This document shows, one piece after another, positions 57,160-64,000 of a DNA stretch of 64,000 bases. How positions within the stretch are numbered: the first letter of the stretch is position 1; every line of letters begins with the position of its first letter. The notes under the pieces are model-generated. The model was not told the origin of the DNA. It worked only from the letters and a program-made list of their open reading frames with translations, and made no database searches. The translations under genes and the position numbers were made by a program. The stretch lies in assembly GCA_033239525.1 (NCBI GenBank), contig BSYO01000005.1, positions 496,001 through 560,000 of the forward strand. The letters are read 5' to 3'. This DNA comes from Nepenthes gracilis (Eukaryota > Streptophyta > Magnoliopsida > Caryophyllales > Nepenthaceae).

Positions 57160-57650
57160 GTTGGTCCTCAGACAAATTTTGGACTAAATCTTTGCTCCTA
57201 TCCTTGGACAAATTTTAGACTAAATCTTGTTTCTACCCTTGGACAGATTCTGGACATTAGACTGATCCTAAAAGCCAGATTGGGTTGCAGCCAAATTTGC
57301 TGGTCCTCAAATAGATTCTGGACTAAATCTTTGTTCCCGTCCTCAGACAAATTCTAGACTAAATCTTATTCCTATCCTCAGGCAAATTTTAAACGGAAGC
57401 TTGTCCCTATCCTCGGACTGATTTTCAACAGAAACTTTTCCCTATTCTTAGACACATTTAAAACTGAAGCTTGTCCTTATCCTCGGATAGATTTTCAATA
57501 GAAGTTTTTCTTTATCCTCGGATGCATTTTGGATGGAAGCTTGTCCCTATCCTCAGACTAATTTTCAACAAAAGCTTTTCCCTATCCTCAGACAGATTTT
57601 GGACGGAAGCTTATCCTTGTCCTGAGACAAATTTTGAACATCGGATTGAA
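57160..57650. repeat. Minisatellite, ~36 bp units
   Basis: About thirteen diverged copies of units such as TCCTCGGACAGATTTTGGAC followed by GGAAGCTTGTCCCTA. Early copies (57160-57360) are in a longer compound form with TTGGTCCTCA and GGATTGGGTT segments. Confidence 0.88.
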
Positions 57651-58539
57651 TGGGCTGTTAGAGATTGGATTTGGGAGCCGGAATGGGCGCAGCCAAGTTG
57701 GTTCTGGGTGCGAAATGGGCACGGCCTAGTCGATTTGAGGAGTCGGAGAAAGAGGTGATGATGATGAACACCGGTGGAGGGTAGTCCAAGCATGGGTGAC
57801 GTCGCCAGTCACAATCACGACGAGCACCGTCAGTACCTTCTTCCTCTCTCCATCGCACCACATTACACAATCTGCCAAAATCTCGCCAAATCACCACATT
57901 CAAGCACGATACCGGCATCCTTAAAGAAGAAGGAATGATTTACTTACCTCGATTTGTTGATTTTGCTCCAGTGATGGCGGCAACGGCAGCGGTGGGTTTT
58001 CACGTCTCACATTTTCTTTCCTTCCTTCACGCCGCAGCACAAATCGGAGGGAAAAACATGGAGAGGGCTTCGTCGGCATCTAATCTGGGTGGCATTTCAT
58101 TCGTCGATGGCGGTTGCTACTGCTGCTCGCCGCATTGCCCTCTCTCTCTCATTCTTCTCTCTCTTCTTTCTTTCTTTTTCTTATTTCTTCTTTCCTATTC
58201 TGTCCGACATCCTTTTTCACCGTTTTTTTCAAAGGCTGCCCCTTATATATGTGTGTGTGTGTGTAATGTTGCCCGACAAGAATTTCGCTTGCACTTTTTT
58301 TTAAAATAATAATATAATTAAACATTTTGTCCGACATCATTTTTATAATTTCTTTCCCTTAGGTACTGGAGTTTGGGAGTTAGAAGGGAAACCCCCAGCC
58401 CTAACCGTTTAAGCATACCAAGGTCAGAGTGAGTATCGCTAGAAAGTCGTCACCAAGGGAGGAATTTCTTTAGCCAAAGTGCTGGTTGAAGTACAAGTAT
58501 TGAATGTGTCTGTTTCGCTATTTTCCGATGGTTAACTTT
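57651..58539. other. GC-richer interior of the minus-strand element, unassigned
   Basis: Contains short frames on both strands, a T/C-rich tract (58140-58200) and a (TG)n run (about 58250-58263). Two similar pieces with TCCGACATC occur at about 58202 and 58331. I recognise no protein. It may be internal element sequence or an acquired host fragment. Confidence 0.4.
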
Positions 58540-58565
58540 TCAGTCATTTTCACAGATGGCGCTAA
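58540..58565 (-). other. Primer binding site of the minus-strand element
   Basis: The minus strand reads TTAGCGCCATCTGTGAAAAT then GACTGA, just inside the right LTR. It parallels TTAGCGCCGTCTGTGGGAAC then CGACTGA in the Tat element. Confidence 0.7.
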
Positions 58566-59260
58566 TATTGCGTTCTAAAAATTCAGGTTGTCCTACGGAT
58601 TAGAGGGCCACGAATCAAATCTTCACGCTGAGTCGATCTAATACGAATCCAGTTTCTATAGTCTCGAACCCGAACACTATACAACACAACTGAAAATGAG
58701 AGGTCAAAGATGATGGAAATTGTTCCCACCGTATATCTTTCGACGCTCAATTCAGATATCTTTCTAAAAGAATAGAAAAATATAAGGAGGATACGCAAAT
58801 GTACATAGTAATGGATTGAACGTTCGGGTGTACCCGGAAGAAGAGTGACTTAGAAATACACCCGATTGATAAGCGACTTAGAAGTATGGAACGCAGGCCT
58901 CTTGAATGAAGGGAGAGACTCCTAGAAAGAGGATAAATCTCCTAGATAGCCTGCTGGGATGGATGGCTGGATTTCTTGACAGAGGGTTGGCATTTATTTG
59001 GTTGGAGGAGTTTATGAGGTGCCCTCTTGAGGGAGAATTCTTTCCAACCAGGTTGTTCTATTTTTCCCCTCTTCCTTTTTTCCTCTAGCGCCCTTCCTCC
59101 CCCCTTTTGCTGGGATAAAGGGAGATATTTATAAAGTTGGAGGGTGGTTGTCTTTATCCATTAACAACTACCCAAGACAACAGCTCGTGACAACCGTCCG
59201 TATATAAGATAAAACGGTTGAACGGTTTCTCTTTCTGGGCTGAATATATCGAACCCATCA
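58566..59260 (-). repeat. 5' LTR (right copy) of the minus-strand gypsy-like element
   Basis: 695 bp; the minus strand starts TGATGGGTTCG (59260) and ends ACGCAATA (58566). A TATA-like ATATTTATAAAG appears on the plus strand at about 59130-59141 (TTTATAAATAT on the minus strand), suitably placed for a minus-strand promoter. Confidence 0.75.
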
Positions 59261-62200
59261 ACCTCTTTTTTTCTTTTTAAAAGTTTTCTTATTATTTTTT
59301 TCTTTCTAACTCTATTTTAGGTTTCCATTTTACTTTTTTTTTTCTTTTAGTTTTTTTTATTCTTTTTCTGTTAATCAAATTTTCTCTTTTCTCAATTTTT
59401 TTGTTTAAGTTGAAGTCATAGGTTACAAAACAATAATAGTAATATATATATGTATAGGCCTCAAAATCTTAACCAAACATCAAATAATACGTATTTAACC
59501 TTATTAATATTTGAGAATTTGATGTAATGTTTCTCATAAATTGAGCATTGTATTCGGTAGGGATTTATTTTCTAAAAGGAAACTAATTTTACAACAATTA
59601 TATAATAAAAAATAGTAATAAATTAAATATTAAATTTGTGATAATAAAAGTGGCTACAATAACCACCATCTCGCTACAAAATAGCTTAAAAAAAATACTA
59701 AACTAAGAAAATTTTAAATTATGAAAAATTAAAACACTTGTGAAGTCACTGTCATCCAATAGGGACGTAAATCGACGTGTAAAAATTTAAAATTATAAGA
59801 AAGATGGTAACTTAATTAACTACTCAATGCTTAAAAAATAAATGATGATAAATAAAGCAAAAGGGATGAAATTGTGAAAATTTAAAACTACAACGGTGGT
59901 AATTTAGTTGTCTAAAACTTAATAAAAATAAAATACAAAAAAATAAAAATATGGAAATTTAAAAATGCGGGGAAGCTTAAATGGTAAACTATAATATATT
60001 GATTTTTGAAATACAAAGCGATAAAAAATTATAAAACTCTGGTATCAAATTAAAATTAGAATAGCACACAAAAGTAATAAAAAATAATAAATAAATTGAT
60101 GAGGCTTTATTAATGTTGAAATAAACTTTACTATTAAACTGAAACATAAACGTCTAAAATAAACAGTCCGGAACAAATGCATGCCATACAGTCACTAAAG
60201 TTTAGTTGAACACAACTCCATTCCTAACTCTCTCTCTCACCCATTCCCCCTTCTATCTCTTCTTTCCCAGCCCAGCCACGCGTGCTAGCCCTGAGGACTA
60301 AAGGGGCCGGGCTGCAACGGATAAGGCGTCGTACCCTTAATTTTCTCCTTTTCATTTGATTATAATTTAATGAATAAAAATTAATTTTATAAAATATTAA
60401 AAAAATTTAAAAATTAGTATATTTTTTGTTATTATTATTTTTTATATGAGCATCCAAATATTACAACAATTTTTAAAATATATTAAACAAAAATATTTAT
60501 ATATTATATTATTTTAATATATTTAGATGCTAATTGTTAGATCAATATTAATTCAATAACTAAATAAACGTCACACGGCACAATCATCTGATGGCGAAGG
60601 CCCCCTCCCTCTCTTTTGGCAATACCAGGCTCCCTTTTTTCCTTTGGGTTTTTTTTTCCCATTAAATTATTTTTTCTTCAAATCTATTGCCCTTTTTAAT
60701 TTTAAAACAATCATCTTCACTCTTTTTTTGATATTTCTTTAGTTAATTGATTGAGTTGATAACATAAATATTTTATTTATTTAATTTTCTTATTTCCTTT
60801 TTTTTTTTTTTTTTTGAGGATAAAAGTATGCACAATAAAATATATGTAATTTAATGATATGAATTAAATTACTAAAAAATAATAATAAATGAGGATAAAT
60901 AAAAATAGAAAAATTAATATTCATTACACAAGGTATTTGTCAAGCTTTGTGCACATTCACGGTAAATTATTCTTCATTATTCGCATTATTATGCTATCCA
61001 TTGTCCAGCTTTAACTTACTATTATAATTCACCACATTTCTAAATAGCAAACTTAGAATTACCTTGGATCAGAGTTAAACTTGTCAATCTTTAGAGGATT
61101 TATGGAAGATAATGAATATTTTGCTTTTGAGATCACATGCATTTGGGAAATTGTAATAAGATAAAATTTATATATTGTAAGGGTTGAGCCTTAATAATTT
61201 TAGCTATCATTTTAAATATTTTTTTTAAAAAAAAAGATCATGATATTACAAATCAAATTTGCAAAGATTTTATTCATATCGATTCCTCATTTATAACAAA
61301 GGACAAATCATCTAGGCCTCTGGCGTCATGAAGCTAAATTAACCTAATAGGATGTTGAGTATGCAGTAGTAATTAAAGAATCAGTTCTTCTAATAATCAT
61401 GGTAAAATGATAATTTACTAACAATATCTTATGATATTAATCATAACCAAGTATTGACCGGCCGGCAATAGAAGATAAATATGGGTAATAACTTTAAACA
61501 GGATACGTTTAAAAAATTATAAATAAAATTTCTTTTGAAGATAATAAATATTGTATTTATCTTGAATCACTTGATTTTTAAATAAGAAGATACTTTCCGG
61601 TTTTAACATCAATGCAAAAACACATATTTCTAAAAAGCCTTTTAGAGAAATCTTTAAGCTACTCACATAATTGACGCCGACCTTAAAACGTTGTTGATAT
61701 TAATAGCACACTTAGAACCGGGACTCACAGTCCTATAGGGAGAAGCTTTCACGTCAACGAAAGAAAAACATTTTCTCGTGGGCGATAACCTAAATATTTG
61801 TTCCCTTACCTTTATGATTCATGTGAAATCCCAAAGTATTGTGACATGGTATAAGATAGTTAGTGCTTATCTCCTATAAATTCATGTTTACCATAGATTT
61901 AAATACTGTCTCCTTTTATTTATTGATTATTAACCGTGTAACAAGGAAAAAATATAAAAATGTTAGCCCAGCCGACCATCCTTTAAAAAAAAAAAAGAGC
62001 TGGATGTATATGGTTTTTTTTGTTCCACTTCTACTACAAACTACAAAGTCAACTTTATCGTAATTTTAAGTCATTAACTAAACTTTATGCAATCAAATAA
62101 ACAGATTAAATTTAGTAATTTAACTTAGTTGGCCAAAATTCATGACTGGATCAGATTGCACTGTTGGTTCAATGCCTCAGTAACAAAGATCGAGGCCAGT

Positions 62201-62699
62201 TTCGCCTTACGTATAGGAACTCAATCAGAAGTTCATGCCGTCACTCTTGATTGGTGATCGAGAGTCCTCACACTCCATCGTAAAGTTATGCAGATGGGTA
62301 TGAAAGTAGAAAAATAAGACATCATCTGAAGACCAAAAAAGAAAAAAAAAATTCAAATGAATACTAAACCAGCTAGCGTTACCATAACCTACAAATAATC
62401 CACTATTGGGCTAAAAACAAATAAAAATGCAAAAACTGTGAGAAATCTTTTCCTCCTATATTCCAAAGCATGAAATACCCAAAAAATAAATAAATAAAAA
62501 TAAATAAAGGAGTCCACTCCACCTAAAAGCCTTCAGAGACACCAAGAAGATTTTATCTTGTCAAAATCCTTTAAAAAAGTAATACTTCTTCTAATTTATT
62601 GATAGGTCCAATAGTCCATATATAAATAAGTATGGAATCATTAGTTTTAGAAACTGCATCCCACAATTATGGGGCATCCACCATCATAGGAAGGGGGTT
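59261..62699. other. AT-rich intergenic DNA
   Basis: Long AT-rich spacer with many A/T homopolymers. A short GC-rich patch at about 60225-60345 and another at about 62160-62300 stand out but show no coding pattern. No gene, tRNA or repeat family recognised. Confidence 0.65.
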
Positions 62700-62719
62700 A
62701 TTTTGTTGCTACAAAAGCT

Positions 62720-64000
62720 ATCTAATAAATATACAATCAATAATTTGAAATACTTCAGTGAATATCACACATACCTTAATTAGTAAGTGAATCAGCAAAG
62801 CTTGGCTAGTCATTACCTTAGTAAGATCATCTGCTAGTTGATTTTCAGACTTCACAGAAGGGATGGCAATAATCTTGACCTCAAGTTTCTCCTCAATAAA
62901 ATGTCTACTAACTTCCACATATTTAGTCTAATCATGCTAAATAGCATTGTGAACAATCTGTATAGTAGACGTATTATAACAATACGGATTCATCGCATCC
63001 TAAGTTTAAAACCAAAATTATTTAACAAATTTCTCAATCACATCAGTTCGCAAAGTCTGAGTGCCATATCTCTATACTAGGCCTCAGCACTTGACCTTGC
63101 TACACCTTTTTTATTTTTATTTTTTATTTTTTGCTTCTCTAAGCCACAAGAATTTCATCTACAATGTTCAAGTATCCCAAGATAAACCTTACGTTGTCAG
63201 CTGTGCCTAACCACCGACATCTGTATAGTCCTCTACCTTTATATTATTTTGCTTTGAGAACAGTATGGCTTTACCTAGAACATACAATAGATACCTTAAT
63301 ATCAAGCCTGGTGTGAGATCAGTAAATTAACTTCCCCACAACCCTTTGATTTCTCTGATTATCTGTAGGAGTTATTGTTAAACGATTGAACAATTTATGA
63401 TTCTATTTAATTAGTGTATCAATTGGCTAACATCCATGCATTCATTCACGTTTTAGTTAATAAATCAACAATGTATTTTCTTATGGATAAAGAAAATACC
63501 ACACTTCAAAAGTGCTACCTCAATGCCAAAAAATTATTTGAGATCCCAAGCAGCTTCATTTCAAATTTAGAAGCCAAATTAGGACTTCATCTTGGTCACC
63601 TCCTGCTAACACCATGCATATATAATAAAGATGAAACTTCATTTCAAGTTTAGAAGCCAAATTAGGACTTCATCTTGGTCATCTCCTGTTAACAGCATGC
63701 ATATATAATAAAGACTAAAGTTTACGGCTTATGTGCTTCAAGAACAAAGTAGGGTCAGGATTGCTTCATCTATAACCAAACTTTTTCATAGACTTCATAA
63801 ACTTGCTAAACCAAGACCTTTGGACACTGTTTTAGCCCATGTAAGGCTTTTTTAAGTTTACACACTAGGTTTGAATTGGAGTATTCTTGAATACCTTGAG
63901 GGGGTCCACATATACGTCTTCCATAAGATCATTATGTAAGAAAAAATTTTGCATCAATAGTAGAAGTGGACAATCTTAATTAGCAACTAATGATAGAAGT
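62720..64000 (-). pseudogene. Old copia pol remnant (RT to RNase H), minus strand, cut by window end
   Basis: Reading the minus strand from 64000 down, with many stops: DAKFFLHNDLMEDVYVDP (about 63950-63900; RT block DxKxAFLHGDLxEEVYM), SWFSKFMKSMKKFGYR (about 63800-63755), a KYFLGI-type region, RDMALRLCEL with LRNLLNNFGFKL (about 63080-63005, RNase H) and VEVSRHFIEEKLEVKIIAIP then SENQLADDLTKVM (about 62915-62810, the conserved C-terminal block). Order and spacing match a Retrofit/Ale-like copia pol. Only scattered residues survive. Upstream domains should continue beyond 64000. Confidence 0.78.
63554..63719. repeat. 83-bp direct tandem duplication within the copia remnant
   Basis: Copies 63554-63636 and 63637-63719, from CTTCATTTCAA to ATATATAATAAAGA, differ at a handful of positions. 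They duplicate part of the decayed RT sequence, so the event came after the element had lost function. Confidence 0.93.

Larger units (their letters stand above)
55132..59260 (-). mobile_element. Degenerate gypsy-like LTR element without recognisable pol, minus strand
   Basis: Two LTRs in the same orientation, about 55132-55807 and 58566-59260, are clearly homologous but well diverged. Read on the minus strand they begin TGATGGGTTCG and end near ACGCAATA. Immediately inside the right LTR the minus strand has TAGCGCCATCTGTG, the same primer-site type as the Tat element, which fixes orientation and class. The 2.76-kb interior has two minisatellites and no RT, integrase or gag I can recognise, so it is non-autonomous. 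No target-site duplication was found, consistent with age. Confidence 0.72.

Noticed and set aside
57935..58309. Plus-strand frame of 124 codons near 58 kb
   Set aside because: Low-complexity Ser/Leu/Phe-rich from a T/C tract inside an LTR element; no recognisable domain.

Overview
The window is repeat-dense plant nuclear DNA, most likely from a eudicot. It holds one apparently intact host gene, a complete five-exon gene for a trichome birefringence-like (TBL) xylan O-acetyltransferase closest to ESK1/TBL29, on the minus strand at 37599-45201. Nearly everything else is LTR retrotransposon: five full-length elements with perfect 5-bp target-site duplications (TSDs), one pol-less LTR element, two probable solo LTRs, several old pol or gag remnants, and AT-rich intergenic DNA. 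I see no tRNA or rRNA genes, CRISPR arrays or bacterial features.

Layout. 1-885 is AT-rich spacer. 886-10840 is a 9,955-bp Ty3/gypsy element of the Tat type (TSD ATTAT, both LTRs 804 bp). It has gag, PR-RT-RH-second RH-IN, a 57-bp tandem array after pol, and an antisense ORF (aORF) with an apparent 71-bp intron. 11460-12512 is a solo-LTR-like block, followed by a Ty1/copia RH remnant. 13562-18924 is copia element A (minus, TSD GCGTG). 19697-25302 is copia element C (plus, TSD ATTCT). 26.4-28.8 kb holds old copia gag/PR and gypsy RH/IN remnants. Copia element B (28831-34156, plus, TSD GGGAT) is inserted next to the gypsy remnant. 34.2-37.6 kb is AT-rich and contains a 75-bp repeat. The TBL gene follows; its 4.8-kb second intron contains a probable solo LTR with a ~28-bp minisatellite. 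46152-51797 is copia element D (plus, TSD GGTTA), the best preserved copia copy. 55132-59260 is a degenerate minus-strand gypsy-like element with two internal minisatellites and no recognisable pol. 62.7-64 kb is an old minus-strand copia RT/RH remnant.

How the parts relate. A and B are one copia family and C and D another. All four have Tork/Tnt1-like coding content, an initiator-Met-tRNA-type primer site and a similar polypurine tract. The gypsy LTRs share TGATGGG starts and A(C/T)GCA-type ends, so they look like one superfamily of related LTRs. No element has a fully open gag-pol. The Tat element has accumulated stops that fit C-to-T change at Gln and Arg codons. C and D share the same in-frame TAA early in gag. 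The TBL gene reads open through all five exons with GT-AG introns and is probably functional despite the insertions.

The most interesting points are the spliced antisense ORF of the Tat element, the shared gag stop (which is also a good 5' splice-site match) in C and D, a stem-loop plus TTTTCCACGTAAA-type box found in both gypsy and copia LTRs, and the repeat expansion of an LTR segment inside the TBL intron. Everything is read by eye; percentages and similarity statements are hand estimates.
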